From: Pseudocitrobacter faecalis
Lineage (GTDB): Bacteria; Pseudomonadota; Gammaproteobacteria; Enterobacterales; Enterobacteriaceae
Reading direction: 5' to 3'
Assembly (NCBI GenBank): GCA_003315335.1
Contig: QNRL01000003.1
Coordinates: forward strand, 240,753 to 304,752
Length of the DNA: 64,000 nt
The notes below the pieces were generated by a model. It was given only the letters and a program-made list of their open reading frames with translations. It did not search any database and was not told where the DNA came from. Both the position numbers and the translations under genes were made by a program. Positions 38,320 to 47,656 of the stretch are shown here, one piece after another (position 1 is the first letter of the stretch; each line of letters begins with the position of its first letter).

Positions 38320-38646
38320 ATGTTTATTTTTCATAAAGAGACCACCCTTGAAGATCTGGGTAACGGCGTCACCCGTCGTATCCTCGCCCATGATGGCAAA
38401 ATGATGGCGGTAGAGGTGAACTTTGAGCAGGGAGCCATAGGCCCGCTGCATAACCATCCGCATGAGCAGTTGACCTACGTGCTTTCCGGGGAATTTGAAT
38501 TCACCATCGGCGACGAAAAACACGTCGTGCGTGCGGGGGATACGCTCTATAAAAAACCGGAAATCATGCACGGATGTGTTTGTCTGCAGGCCGGTACGCT
38601 GCTCGATACCTTTACTCCGATGCGCCAGGATTTTCTCAAAGACTAA
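38320..38646 (+). CDS. kdgF: Cupin KdgF, unsaturated uronate linearising enzyme
   Basis: A 108-residue single-domain cupin. KdgF converts the cyclic 4,5-unsaturated monouronates from pectin (or alginate) to the open ketone form, feeding KduI. The metal-binding motif is GPLHNHPHEQ (His44, His46, His48, Gln50) plus His84 (EIMHGCV). It starts at the ATG 38320, preceded by CAGGAC; an in-frame ATG at 38284 lies inside the KdgR operator and is rejected. It is divergent from ygeA and has its own terminator. Confidence 0.9.
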   Translation: MFIFHKETTLEDLGNGVTRRILAHDGKMMAVEVNFEQGAIGPLHNHPHEQLTYVLSGEFEFTIGDEKHVVRAGDTLYKKPEIMHGCVCLQAGTLLDTFTPMRQDFLKD

Positions 38647-38664
38647 TATCCTCACCCCGCCCAG

Positions 38665-38693
38665 GGCCCTCATTTCATGGGGGCCTTTTTTTT
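38665..38693 (+). terminator. Intrinsic terminator after kdgF
   Basis: GGCCCTCAT (38665-38673) pairs with ATGGGGGCC (38677-38685) around TTC, followed by eight T. Confidence 0.9.
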
Positions 38694-39123
38694 ACTTCAT
38701 ATAGTCAAGCATTAGCCTGATAACCATTAATGGAATCACTAATTTCAGGGGGTTAGGGGATAATTTCACTTATCTACTTCCATACCACCCACGCAGAAAC
38801 ACTACCCATCTCACTTAATTGAAACATCGTTTCGACTTCGATCACATTTCCATCATTAAACGCATGACGCGGAAACAAATAGCAATAAAATAAAATTAAA
38901 ACGGTGTTTTACTAATCACGCATTACAAAACATCAGAGTTGAAACAGCAAAACACCACCAATGGAATGAAAAGTTAAAAAGCCTTATACAACATTTATTT
39001 ACAGGGAAGGATCGTATGACCGACACCAAGCTAACACCGTGAATTCCGCGCCCCGTGCCCCTCGTGTGGAGCGATGACCGAACCTCAATCCGTTTTACAA
39101 ACTTGTTTGCCAGGTAGGTATCT
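38694..39123 (+). promoter_or_regulatory. Regulatory and leader region of the tog operon
   Basis: A 430-bp AT-rich stretch. A KdgR-like operator GAAACATCGTTTC is centred at 38827 (38817-38837), and a weaker site TTAAAACGGTGTTTTA is centred at 38904. After these lies an eight-codon open frame ATG 39016 to TGA 39042 (MTDTKLTP) with purines upstream (GGGAAGGA); it could be a leader peptide or the remnant of an older togM start. The promoter itself was not resolved. Confidence 0.7.
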
Positions 39124-40014
39124 ATGAATGAAAACAGAATGCTGGGTTTGGCCTGGATTTCGCCCTATATCATTGGGTTGATAATCTTTACGGCCTTCCC
39201 GTTTGTGTCATCTTTCTTTCTCAGTTTTACTGAGTACGACTTGATGAGTCCGCCGGTATTTAACGGCATTGAGAACTATCGCTATATGTTTACCGAAGAT
39301 ACGCTCTTCTGGAAATCAATGGGCGTAACGTTCGCGTATGTATTTTTAACCATTCCGCTGAAACTCGCATTTGCCCTGGGCATTGCGTTTGTTCTTAACT
39401 TTAAATTACGCGGGATTGGGTTCTTCCGTACCGCCTATTATATTCCGTCAATTCTCGGTAGCTCCGTGGCCATCGCCGTATTGTGGCGCGCACTGTTTGC
39501 CATCGACGGCCTGCTGAACAGCTTCCTCGGCGTGTTCGGTTTCGACGCCATTAACTGGCTGGGTGAGCCGTCTCTGGCGCTGATGTCTGTCACTCTGCTG
39601 CGCGTCTGGCAGTTCGGTTCCGCGATGGTTATCTTCCTGGCTGCACTGCAAAACGTTCCACAATCGCAGTACGAAGCCGCGATGATTGATGGCGCCTCCA
39701 AATGGCAGATGTTTATGAAAGTGACGGTGCCGCTGATTACGCCGGTTATCTTCTTCAACTTCATCATGCAAACCACTCAGGCGTTCCAGGAGTTTACCGG
39801 CCCGTACGTGATTACCGGCGGCGGCCCAACTTACTCCACTTATCTGTTCTCACTCTATATCTACGACACGGCGTTTAAATACTTCGATATGGGGTATGGC
39901 GCAGCGCTGGCGTGGGTTCTGTTCCTGGTCGTCGCGGTCTTCGCCGCCATCGCCTTTAAGTCTTCAAAATACTGGGTGTTCTACTCCGCCGATAAGGGAG
40001 GCAAAAATGGCTGA
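39124..40014 (+). CDS. togM: Oligogalacturonide ABC transporter permease TogM
   Basis: A 296-residue inner-membrane permease of the MalF class with six membrane segments. The ABC-interacting loop EAAMIDGASKWQMFMKVTVP is present near residues 188-207. Together with TogN it forms the channel for oligogalacturonides released from pectin. It is first of togM-togN-togA-togB, overlapping togN by 8 bp. The assignment rests on the complete four-gene set next to ogl and kdgF and on family resemblance. Confidence 0.92.
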   Translation: MNENRMLGLAWISPYIIGLIIFTAFPFVSSFFLSFTEYDLMSPPVFNGIENYRYMFTEDTLFWKSMGVTFAYVFLTIPLKLAFALGIAFVLNFKLRGIGFFRTAYYIPSILGSSVAIAVLWRALFAIDGLLNSFLGVFGFDAINWLGEPSLALMSVTLLRVWQFGSAMVIFLAALQNVPQSQYEAAMIDGASKWQMFMKVTVPLITPVIFFNFIMQTTQAFQEFTGPYVITGGGPTYSTYLFSLYIYDTAFKYFDMGYGAALAWVLFLVVAVFAAIAFKSSKYWVFYSADKGGKNG

Positions 40015-40909
40015 TATTCAACAAATCGACGAAGCAAGAAGCATTGCTGAACGTGAGGTTGCCCGCACCCTGAGACGCGAAAAAATCAACGCATGGGTTC
40101 GCTATACCATCCTGCTGTTCGTTGGCCTGCTGATGCTTTACCCGCTGGCGTGGATGTTCTCGGCGTCGTTCAAGCCGAACCACGAGATCTTCACCACGCT
40201 CGGCCTGTGGCCTGCTCATGCCACCTGGGAAGGGTTTATCAACGGCTGGAAAACCGGCACCGAATACAACTTCGGCCATTACATGCTGAACACCTTCAAA
40301 TATGTGATTCCGAAGGTGATTCTGACCATTATCTCTTCCACCATCGTCGCCTACGGCTTTGCCCGCTTCGACATTCCGTGGAAGAAATTCTGGTTCGCCA
40401 CGCTCATCACTACCATGCTGCTGCCGAGCACCGTACTGCTGATTCCTCAGTACCTGATGTTCCGTGAAATGGGCATGCTGAACAGCTATATGCCGCTGTA
40501 TCTGCCGCTGGCCTTCGCCACGCAGGGGTTCTTCGTCTTCATGCTGATTCAGTTCCTGCGCGGCGTGCCGCGTGACATGGAAGAAGCGGCGCAAATTGAC
40601 GGCTGTAACTCGATTCAGGTGTTGTGGTACGTGGTGGTGCCGATTCTGAAACCGGCCATTATCTCTGTCGCACTGTTCCAGTTCATGTGGTCCATGAACG
40701 ACTTTATCGGCCCGCTGATCTACGTCTACAGCGTCGATAAGTACCCGATTGCACTGGCACTGAAAATGTCCATTGACGTCACCGAAGGTGCGCCGTGGAA
40801 CGAAATTCTGGCAATGGCGAGCATCTCCATTCTGCCGTCCATCATTGTGTTCTTCCTGGCTCAACGCTACTTCGTACAGGGCGTGACCAGCAGCGGAATT
40901 AAAGGTTAA
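40007..40909 (+). CDS. togN: Oligogalacturonide ABC transporter permease TogN
   Basis: A 300-residue MalG-class permease with six membrane segments after a long polar N-terminus (MADIQQIDEARSIAEREVAR). The EAA loop EEAAQIDGCNSIQVLWYVVV is clear. The ATG at 40007, preceded by AAGGGAGG inside togM, is chosen; the frame remains open upstream to 39896 but lies within togM. It overlaps togM by 8 bp and precedes togA by 12 bp. Confidence 0.92.
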   Translation: MADIQQIDEARSIAEREVARTLRREKINAWVRYTILLFVGLLMLYPLAWMFSASFKPNHEIFTTLGLWPAHATWEGFINGWKTGTEYNFGHYMLNTFKYVIPKVILTIISSTIVAYGFARFDIPWKKFWFATLITTMLLPSTVLLIPQYLMFREMGMLNSYMPLYLPLAFATQGFFVFMLIQFLRGVPRDMEEAAQIDGCNSIQVLWYVVVPILKPAIISVALFQFMWSMNDFIGPLIYVYSVDKYPIALALKMSIDVTEGAPWNEILAMASISILPSIIVFFLAQRYFVQGVTSSGIKG

Positions 40910-40921
40910 GAGGGATATATC

Positions 40922-42049
40922 ATGGCTGAAGTGATTTTCAACAAACTGGAAAAAGTGTACTCCAACGGCTTCAAAGCGGTACATGGTATCGACCTTAAAA
41001 TTGCTGAAGGCGAATTTATGGTGATCGTTGGCCCATCGGGCTGTGCCAAATCCACCACCCTGCGCATGCTGGCCGGGCTGGAAACCATCAGCGGTGGCGA
41101 AGTGCGCATTGGTGAGAAAGTGGTGAACAACCTCGCGCCGAAAGAGCGCGGCATTGCGATGGTGTTCCAGAACTACGCGCTTTATCCGCACATGACCGTG
41201 CGCGAGAACCTGGCGTTCGGCCTGAAGCTGAGCAAAATGCCGAAAGATCAAATCGACAAGCAGGTTGACGAAGCGGCGAAAATTCTTGAGCTGGATGAAC
41301 TGCTGGACAGGCTGCCGCGCCAGCTCTCCGGCGGCCAGGCGCAGCGTGTGGCCGTAGGCCGCGCGATTGTGAAAAAACCCGACGTATTCCTGTTCGATGA
41401 ACCGCTCTCCAACCTCGACGCCAAACTGCGCGCGTCGATGCGCATCCGTATTTCTGACCTGCATAAGCAGTTGAAGAAATCGGGCAAACCGGCAACCACC
41501 GTGTATGTCACCCACGATCAGACCGAAGCGATGACCATGGGCGACCGTATCTGCGTCATGAAGCTGGGCCACATCATGCAGGTCGACACGCCGGATAACC
41601 TCTACCACAAGCCGAAAAACATGTTCGTCGCGGGCTTCATCGGCGCGCCGGAAATGAACATTCGCGCCAGCAAACTGGTGGATAAAGAGGGGCATCTCTA
41701 TCTGACCATCGGCGACGAATTCCTGCCGCTGAGCAACGTGTTAGAGCAGAAACTGGCAGGCCATAAAAATGAAGACGTGTTCTACGGCATTCGCCCGGAA
41801 TTCGTTTCGGTATCAGATGAGTCTTTTGCCGAAGGCGGTTGCACCGGCGAGATGGTACGCGTTGAAAACATGGGCCATGAGTTCTTCGTCTACCTGAAAG
41901 TAGCCAACTACGAACTGACAGCGCGCATTCCTTCAGACGAAGCTAAACCCATGATTGATAAGGGTCTTAATCGCAAAGTGTACTTTACGTTTGACATGAA
42001 TAAGTGTCATATCTTTGACGCAAAAACAGAACAGAACCTCTCTCTTTAA
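40922..42049 (+). CDS. togA: Oligogalacturonide ABC transporter ATPase TogA
   Basis: A 375-residue ATP-binding subunit of the MalK/UgpC type. Walker A reads GPSGCAKST (37-45), with Ala where most relatives have Gly. The signature LSGGQ is at 135-139, Walker B is VFLFDEPLSNLD and the switch histidine is in VTHDQTEA. A C-terminal TOBE-type regulatory domain follows (from about 240). It powers uptake through TogMN. Confidence 0.93.
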   Translation: MAEVIFNKLEKVYSNGFKAVHGIDLKIAEGEFMVIVGPSGCAKSTTLRMLAGLETISGGEVRIGEKVVNNLAPKERGIAMVFQNYALYPHMTVRENLAFGLKLSKMPKDQIDKQVDEAAKILELDELLDRLPRQLSGGQAQRVAVGRAIVKKPDVFLFDEPLSNLDAKLRASMRIRISDLHKQLKKSGKPATTVYVTHDQTEAMTMGDRICVMKLGHIMQVDTPDNLYHKPKNMFVAGFIGAPEMNIRASKLVDKEGHLYLTIGDEFLPLSNVLEQKLAGHKNEDVFYGIRPEFVSVSDESFAEGGCTGEMVRVENMGHEFFVYLKVANYELTARIPSDEAKPMIDKGLNRKVYFTFDMNKCHIFDAKTEQNLSL

Positions 42050-42061
42050 TGGAGTATTAAA

Positions 42062-43348
42062 ATGAAAAAAGTGCTTTTAAGCGCAGCAATCTCCACCATT
42101 TTGGGGCTGACTGCTTTACCCTCAATGGCAAAAGATGTGGATTTACGTATGTCCTGGTGGGGCGGCAATGGCCGTCACCAGGTTACTCTGAAGGCGCTGG
42201 AAGAGTTCCATAAACAGAACCCTGATATCAACGTTAAAGCGGAATACACCGGCTGGGATGGTCACCTCTCCCGCCTGACCACCCAGATTGCGGGCGGTAC
42301 CGAGCCGGATGTGATGCAAACCAACTGGAACTGGTTGCCGATTTTCTCCAAAACAGGTGATGGCTTCTACGACCTGAATAAAATGAAAGATGTCATCGAC
42401 CTGAGCCAGTTCGATGCCAAAGAGCTGCAAACCACCACGGTGAACGGCAAGCTGAACGGCATTCCGATTTCGGTAACTGCGCGTGTGTTCTATTTCAACG
42501 ATGAAACCTGGAAAAAAGCCGGCGTGGAGTACCCGAAAACCTGGGACGCGCTGATGGAAGCGGGGAAAACCTTCGAGAGCAAACTGGGTAAACAGTACTA
42601 TCCGGTGGTGCTTGAACATCAGGATACCCTGGCGCTGCTGAACTCGTATATGGTGCAGAAGTACAACACCGCCGCCATTGACGAGAAGACCAAAAAACTG
42701 GCCTGGAGCAAAGATCAGTGGAATGAGTTTTTCCAGATGTACAAAAAACTCATCGACAGCCACGTGATGCCGGATACCAAGTACTACGCCTCTTTCGGTA
42801 AGAGCAACATGTACGAAATGAAGCCGTGGATCCAGGGCGAATGGGCCGGAACCTACATGTGGAACTCCACCATTAATAAATATTCTGACAACCTGAAGCC
42901 GCCTGCAAAACTGGAGCTGGGTAACTATCCGATGCTGGAAGGCGCAACCGACGCGGGCCTGTTCTTCAAACCGGCGCAGATGCTCTCGATCGGTAAGTCG
43001 ACGAAAAACCCCGAAGCGGCGGCGAAGTTAATCAACTTCCTGCTGAACAACAAAGAAGCGGTCGATACGCTCGGCCTGGAGCGCGGCGTGCCGCTGAGCA
43101 AGGCCGCGGTGAAATTCCTGACCGAAGACGGCATCATCAAAGAGGACGATCCGGCGGTATCCGGCCTGCGTCTGGCGCAGTCTCTGCCGACCAAACTGAG
43201 CGTGTCGCCGTACTTTGATGACCCGCAGATCGTCGCCCAGTTCGGCACCACCCTGCAATACATCGATTATGGTCAGAAATCCGTGGAAGAGGCTGCCGCA
43301 GACTTCCAGCGCCAGGCGGAACGTATTCTGCGTCGCGCCATGCGTTAA
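42062..43348 (+). CDS. togB: Oligogalacturonide-binding periplasmic protein TogB
   Basis: A 428-residue solute-binding protein of ABC cluster 1. The signal peptide MKKVLLSAAISTILGLTALPSMA is cut before KDVDLRMSWWGG. The aromatic-rich N-terminal domain (SWWGGNGRH, NWNWLPIF) fits sugar-acid oligomer binding. It is last of the tog genes and is followed by a hairpin terminator, which would allow higher togB output than ogl. Confidence 0.92.
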   Translation: MKKVLLSAAISTILGLTALPSMAKDVDLRMSWWGGNGRHQVTLKALEEFHKQNPDINVKAEYTGWDGHLSRLTTQIAGGTEPDVMQTNWNWLPIFSKTGDGFYDLNKMKDVIDLSQFDAKELQTTTVNGKLNGIPISVTARVFYFNDETWKKAGVEYPKTWDALMEAGKTFESKLGKQYYPVVLEHQDTLALLNSYMVQKYNTAAIDEKTKKLAWSKDQWNEFFQMYKKLIDSHVMPDTKYYASFGKSNMYEMKPWIQGEWAGTYMWNSTINKYSDNLKPPAKLELGNYPMLEGATDAGLFFKPAQMLSIGKSTKNPEAAAKLINFLLNNKEAVDTLGLERGVPLSKAAVKFLTEDGIIKEDDPAVSGLRLAQSLPTKLSVSPYFDDPQIVAQFGTTLQYIDYGQKSVEEAAADFQRQAERILRRAMR

Positions 43349-43365
43349 TCCCCACCTTGTCACTC

Positions 43366-43400
43366 AATACCCTGGCGCTTCGGCGGCGGGGTATTTTTTT
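43366..43400 (+). terminator. Terminator/attenuator between togB and ogl
   Basis: A 13-bp stem with one mismatch (AATACCCTGGCGC against GCGGCGGGGTATT) closes on a TTCG loop and is followed by seven T. The ogl start is only 16 bp further, so ogl is read by leakage through it or from an unseen promoter. Confidence 0.85.
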
Positions 43401-43415
43401 ATCAGGAGTTGATTG

Positions 43416-44531
43416 ATGAAAGGTAAAATCATCCCGCTAAATTTCCGTTCACAGCCGGACAGTGAAACAGGGCATGAGGTCATTCGCCTGACGCCGCCGC
43501 ATATTATTTGTCACCGTAACTACTTCTATCAGAAGTGTTTTACCCGCGATGGCAACAAGCTCATTTTTGGCGGCGCGTTTGAAGGACACTGGAATTACTA
43601 CCTGCTAGACCGCGAAGCGCAGCATGCTACGCAACTCACGGACGGCGAAGGCGATAACACCTTCGGCGGCTTCCTTTCCGCAGACGACCAGGCGCTGTGG
43701 TATGTGAAAAACAACCGCCAGTTAAGGCGCGTGGATCTCGATTCGCTGGAAGAGCAGGTGATTTATGACGTCGATGACGCGTGGGTGGCCTATGGTACGT
43801 GGGTCGCCAACAGCGACTGTACGCAGCTTGTCGGCATCGAAATCAAAAAAAGCGACTGGCAGCCGCTGACCGACTGGGGAAAATTCCGCGATTTCTACTT
43901 TACGCGGCCGGAATGCCGCCTGATTAACATCGACCTGAAAACGGGTGCGCAGCGCACCATTTTGCAGGAGAAGCGCTGGCTGGGGCATCCGATTTACCGC
44001 CCGTTTGATGATAATACCGTGGCGTTCTGTCACGAAGGCCCGCGCGATGCGATTGATGCGCGTATGTGGCTCATCAATGCCGACGGCACTTACCTACGCA
44101 AGGTTCGCCAGCATCAGCCCGGCGAAAGCTTTACTCATGAGTTCTGGGTACCGGATGGCTCCGCGCTTTATTACGTGGCGCATCAGGATAATTCACCGCA
44201 ACGCTATTTATATCGCGCCGATCCGGCAACGCTTGAAAATACGCTGCTGATGGCGATACCGCCCTGCTCTCACCTGATGAGTAATCATGACGGCTCGCTC
44301 GTTGTAGGCGACGGTGCACCGCATAACGGGAGCAACGACCCGTTTATCTGGGTGTTTGATATTCACAGCGGGGAGCAGAAAGCGGTGTGTCAGCATAACA
44401 GTAGCTGGAAGGTGCTGGACGGTGACCGCCAGGTGACGCATCCGCATCCTTCGTTTTCACCGGATAATCAATGGGTACTGTATACGTCAGATGTCGAGGG
44501 GATGCCGGCGCTGTATTTGGCGAAAGTGTAA
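43416..44531 (+). CDS. ogl: Oligogalacturonate lyase, copy 1
   Basis: A 371-residue cytoplasmic lyase (PL22) that cuts unsaturated and saturated digalacturonate to monomers by beta-elimination. It is a seven-bladed propeller; the metal site known from the Yersinia enzyme is present as Gln339, His342 and His344 (QVTHPHP) and the His of PPCSHLMSN. The catalytic His is in FTHEFW. It starts at ATG 43416 after ATCAGGAG. It is about 20 residues shorter than copy 2 at 48954, ending LYLAKV, and sequence similarity between the two is moderate, so they are old paralogs. The repeat array after it contains copies of its last codons. Confidence 0.93.
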   Translation: MKGKIIPLNFRSQPDSETGHEVIRLTPPHIICHRNYFYQKCFTRDGNKLIFGGAFEGHWNYYLLDREAQHATQLTDGEGDNTFGGFLSADDQALWYVKNNRQLRRVDLDSLEEQVIYDVDDAWVAYGTWVANSDCTQLVGIEIKKSDWQPLTDWGKFRDFYFTRPECRLINIDLKTGAQRTILQEKRWLGHPIYRPFDDNTVAFCHEGPRDAIDARMWLINADGTYLRKVRQHQPGESFTHEFWVPDGSALYYVAHQDNSPQRYLYRADPATLENTLLMAIPPCSHLMSNHDGSLVVGDGAPHNGSNDPFIWVFDIHSGEQKAVCQHNSSWKVLDGDRQVTHPHPSFSPDNQWVLYTSDVEGMPALYLAKV

Positions 44532-45074
44532 ACCCTCACCCTAACCCTCTCCCTCAGGGAGAGGGAACCGACTGTGCACAATTGTTACTTCTCGGCCTCC
44601 CAGTGGAACAGTGCGCGGTTGCTACTTCTCCCTGTGGGAGAGTGTAGAGGGGATGCCGGCGCTGTATTTGGCGAAGGTGTAAACCCTCATCCTAACCCTC
44701 TCCCTCAGGAAGAGGGAACCGACTGTGCACAATTGTTACTTCTCGGCCTCCCAGTGGAACAGTGCGCCGTTGCTACTTCTCCCTGTGGGAGATGTAGAGG
44801 GAATGCCGGCGCTCTATTTGGCGAAGGTGTAAACCCTCACCCTAACCCTCTCCCTCAGGGAGAGGGAACCGACTGTGCACAGTTGTTACTTCTCGGCCTC
44901 CCAGTGGAACAGTGCGCGGTTGCTACTTCTCCCTGTGGGAGAGTGTAGAGGGAATGCCGACGCTCTATTTGGCGAAGGTGTAACCCTCATCCTAACCCTC
45001 TCCCTCAGGAAGAGGGAACCGACCGTGCGCGTGTTTTCTCCCTCTCCCTGTGGGAGAGGGCCGGGGTGAGGGCA
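44532..45074. repeat. Tandem 151-bp repeat array with copies of the ogl 3' end
   Basis: Three tandem units (from the ogl stop 44529 to 44680, 44830 and 44981; 151, 150 and 151 bp) are followed by a partial unit ending GGGCCGGGGTGAGGG. Each unit has the family palindrome (CCCTCACCCTAACCCTCTCC...), a spacer (AACCGACTGTGCACA...), a half palindrome CTCCCTGTGGGAG and a copy of the last ~39 nt of ogl, including its stop codon. The open frames through it follow from this periodicity and are not genes. Confidence 0.93.
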
Positions 45075-45101
45075 TCAGCGCGCACTCACCCCAACTATCC
45101 T

Positions 45102-46520
45102 TCACCCCCCAATATTTCGCAGCTTCTCTCCTGCCATCAGTTTGCGTTCGATATGCTCCAGCGTGACATTTTTGGTTTCCGGAATCAGCCAGAACGTAAT
45201 CCCGATAAAGGCAATATTCAGCCCGGTATAGAGCCAGAACGTCCCTGCCGCACCGATGCTGTCGAGCAGCGTCAGGAAGGTCGCGCCAATAATCATATTG
45301 GAGACCCAGTTGGTTGTGGTGGAACAGGTGATACCAAAGTCGCGGCATTTCAGCGGCTGAATTTCAGAACACAGGATCCACACCACCGGCGCGGCACTCA
45401 TCGCATAACCGGCGATGCACATCATGGTCATGCCCACCGACAGCCAGGAAAGCCCGCTGCCTGCCGTGCCGTTATCGAATTGCATCAGGCAGTAACCCAG
45501 CACCAGCGTACCCAGCGCCATCACGCTAAAACCAATCTTCAGCGCCGGTTTACGTCCGGCTTTATCCACCATAAAGATGGCGATAAAGGTCGCGAACATA
45601 AAGGTCAATCCGACGACCAGCGTCGCCAGCATCTGCTGCTCGGTGGTAGTAAAGCCCGCCATTTTAAAGATGCGCGGCGCGTAGTACATGATGATGTTCA
45701 TCCCGGTGAACTGCTGCATCGCCTGCAATAGCATGCCGAGAAACACCGCGCGGCGGACGTTGCGGTTAGCTTTGAACAACTTCCAGCCGCCCTGCTTCAG
45801 CTTCAGGCTTTCGCGAATTTCATTGAGCTCTTCACGCGCTTTTTCAGAGGTATCACGCAGCATACGCAACACTTCTTCCGCTTCGATATGCCGGCCTTTC
45901 TCCGCCAGCCAGCGCGGGCTGTTCGGCAGGAAGATCACCAGCACAATCAGGATCACCGCTGGCAGCGCCAGCACGCCAAGCATCGCACGCCAGTTACCGG
46001 TGTAGCTGAATGCGGTATCAGAGAGAAACGCCAGCACAATGCCCAGGGTGACCATCAACTGATACATGCTGATCATCTTACCGCGCACGTGTTCGCTCGC
46101 CATTTCAGAGAGATAAAGCGGCGCGGTGTAAGAGGCAATCCCCACGGCGATACCCAACAACACACGCGCCGCAATCAAGATTTCCACGCTACTGGCCAAC
46201 GCAGAGCCCAGCGAGCCCAGCACGAACAACACCGCCGCCGCCATCAGGCTGTATTTGCGCCCCAGGCGGAAAGAGAGCCAGCCGTTGAACAGCGCCCCCA
46301 GCGCCGCACCGAGCATCATGCTGCTGACCACCCACTCCTGCAAACGGCTGCTCAGGGCAAAGTGATCGGTGATAAAGGGCAGTGCCCCGGCAATCACGCC
46401 GATATCTAAACCAAACAACAGACCGGCCACCGCCGCAGAAACGGAGACAAACAGATTCATTCGCCGCGTATCGCGCTGCGAGCGTGGAGACACAACTGAA
46501 TCACTATTTAAGGTAACCAT
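45102..46520 (-). CDS. araE: Arabinose-proton symporter AraE
   Basis: A 472-residue MFS sugar porter with 12 membrane segments that takes up L-arabinose with H+. Sugar-porter signatures are GRKYSLM after helix 2, [21 protein letters not shown], and [12 protein letters not shown] before the central loop. The C-terminal VPETKN-type motif appears as [13 protein letters not shown]. The ATG at 46520, after AGGAAAAG, gives the E. coli length; upstream ATGs are ignored. It is convergent with ogl. Confidence 0.98.
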   Translation of the reverse strand: MVTLNSDSVVSPRSQRDTRRMNLFVSVSAAVAGLLFGLDIGVIAGALPFITDHFALSSRLQEWVVSSMMLGAALGALFNGWLSFRLGRKYSLMAAAVLFVLGSLGSALASSVEILIAARVLLGIAVGIASYTAPLYLSEMASEHVRGKMISMYQLMVTLGIVLAFLSDTAFSYTGNWRAMLGVLALPAVILIVLVIFLPNSPRWLAEKGRHIEAEEVLRMLRDTSEKAREELNEIRESLKLKQGGWKLFKANRNVRRAVFLGMLLQAMQQFTGMNIIMYYAPRIFKMAGFTTTEQQMLATLVVGLTFMFATFIAIFMVDKAGRKPALKIGFSVMALGTLVLGYCLMQFDNGTAGSGLSWLSVGMTMMCIAGYAMSAAPVVWILCSEIQPLKCRDFGITCSTTTNWVSNMIIGATFLTLLDSIGAAGTFWLYTGLNIAFIGITFWLIPETKNVTLEHIERKLMAGEKLRNIGG

Positions 46521-46602
46521 CTTTTCCTGCCTGCACTGAATAGAACATTCCCTGAACATACGGGATTTCCAGAGAGATACGTCAGGCGGTTCATCGCGTA
46601 GA

Positions 46603-46648
46603 TATGGATTAAATGGCTGCACATATCGGTTATGTGATGGACATTACA
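46603..46648 (-). promoter_or_regulatory. Candidate CRP and AraC sites of araE
   Basis: TGTGATGGACATTACA (46633-46648) matches the CRP consensus TGTGA-N6-TCACA with one mismatch. TATGGATTAAATGGCTG (46603) and TATCGG (46624) start 21 bp apart, like direct AraC half-sites seen in reverse. They lie 83-128 bp before the araE start. AraC assignment is weaker than CRP. Confidence 0.55.
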
Positions 46649-46786
46649 ATTTTAAAATTGAAGAACATTTCATCAATTATTTTTAATTGTCTGTTTTTAA
46701 ATGGATTTATATTTAATGATTTCACTAGAGAAATAATCACATGGATAAATCAATTTACACGATATGGATTGATGTGATTTACAGGC

Positions 46787-46814
46787 AAAAAAAACCCTGC
46801 CGCGAAGCAGGGTT
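46787..46814 (-). terminator. Intrinsic terminator after kduD
   Basis: Minus-strand stem AACCCTGC/GCAGGGTT (46793-46814) with loop TTCGCG, followed by eight T. Confidence 0.92.
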
Positions 46815-46832
46815 CTTACCGCCAGGCCGGAA

Positions 46833-47594
46833 TTAACGAGCCAGCCAGCCACCATCGACGGCAACGGTATAGCCGTTGATGTAATCAGATGCGCTGGAAG
46901 CCAGGAAGACAACCGGCCCCATCAGATCGCTCGGCAGACCCCAACGACCCGCCGGGATACGATCGAGGATCGCCGCGCTACGCTCTTCATCCGCACGCAG
47001 TTGCTGGGTGTTGTTGGTCGCCATGTAGCCCGGTGCAATAGCGTTGACGTTGATGTTATGTTTCGCCCACTCGTTGGCCATCAGGCGAGTGACGCCCATT
47101 ACGCCGCTTTTCGATGCGGTGTAAGACGGTACGCGGATGCCGCCCTGGAAGGAGAGCATGGAGGCGATATTGATAATTTTGCCGCCTTTACCCTGCGCGA
47201 TGAAGTGTTTCGCCGCCGCCTGAGACATAAAGAACACGCTCTTAATGTTCAGGTTCATCACGTCGTCCCAGTCTTTTTCGCTGAAGTCGATCGCGTCTTC
47301 ACGACGAATCAGACCGGCGTTGTTGACCAGAATATCGATATGACCGAATTCCGCTACCGCACGGTCAAGCAGCGCAGGAATGCCGTCGATGGAACGCAGA
47401 TCGGCAGTCAGACTCAGAAAGCGACGCCCCAGCGCGGTGACGCGCTCGATGGTCTCAGCCGGCTCAACAATGTTGATACCCACGATGTCGCAGCCCGCTT
47501 CCGCCAGACCGACAGCCATACCCTGACCCAGACCGGTATCACAACCGGTGACAACGGCAACTTTACCCTGCAGAGAGAATGCATCTAAAATCAT
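46833..47594 (-). CDS. kduD: 2-dehydro-3-deoxy-D-gluconate 5-dehydrogenase
   Basis: A 253-residue short-chain dehydrogenase that reduces 3-deoxy-D-glycero-2,5-hexodiulosonate (DKII) to 2-keto-3-deoxygluconate (KDG) with NADH. The nucleotide-binding TGCDTGLGQG is at residues 16-25, NNAG near 90, and the catalytic Tyr-Lys in YTASKSG. The C-terminal YTVAVDGGWLAR agrees with E. coli KduD. It is 62 bp after kduI, in one operon. Confidence 0.98.
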   Translation of the reverse strand: MILDAFSLQGKVAVVTGCDTGLGQGMAVGLAEAGCDIVGINIVEPAETIERVTALGRRFLSLTADLRSIDGIPALLDRAVAEFGHIDILVNNAGLIRREDAIDFSEKDWDDVMNLNIKSVFFMSQAAAKHFIAQGKGGKIINIASMLSFQGGIRVPSYTASKSGVMGVTRLMANEWAKHNINVNAIAPGYMATNNTQQLRADEERSAAILDRIPAGRWGLPSDLMGPVVFLASSASDYINGYTVAVDGGWLAR

Positions 47595-47656
47595 ATTAAA
47601 TTCCTTATTGATTGCGCCTGTTCGCGACAGGCATTATTTCTTTTGCTGCCCGCGAC

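Noticed and set aside
39956-41695. A 579-codon minus-strand frame opposite togM, togN and togA
   Set aside because: It is an antisense shadow of three well-supported genes, rich in His and Gln with no domain.
44574-45069. Open frames of 124 and 64 codons after ogl
   Set aside because: They arise from the 151-bp periodicity (length not creating stops) and repeat the same peptide; no start signals.
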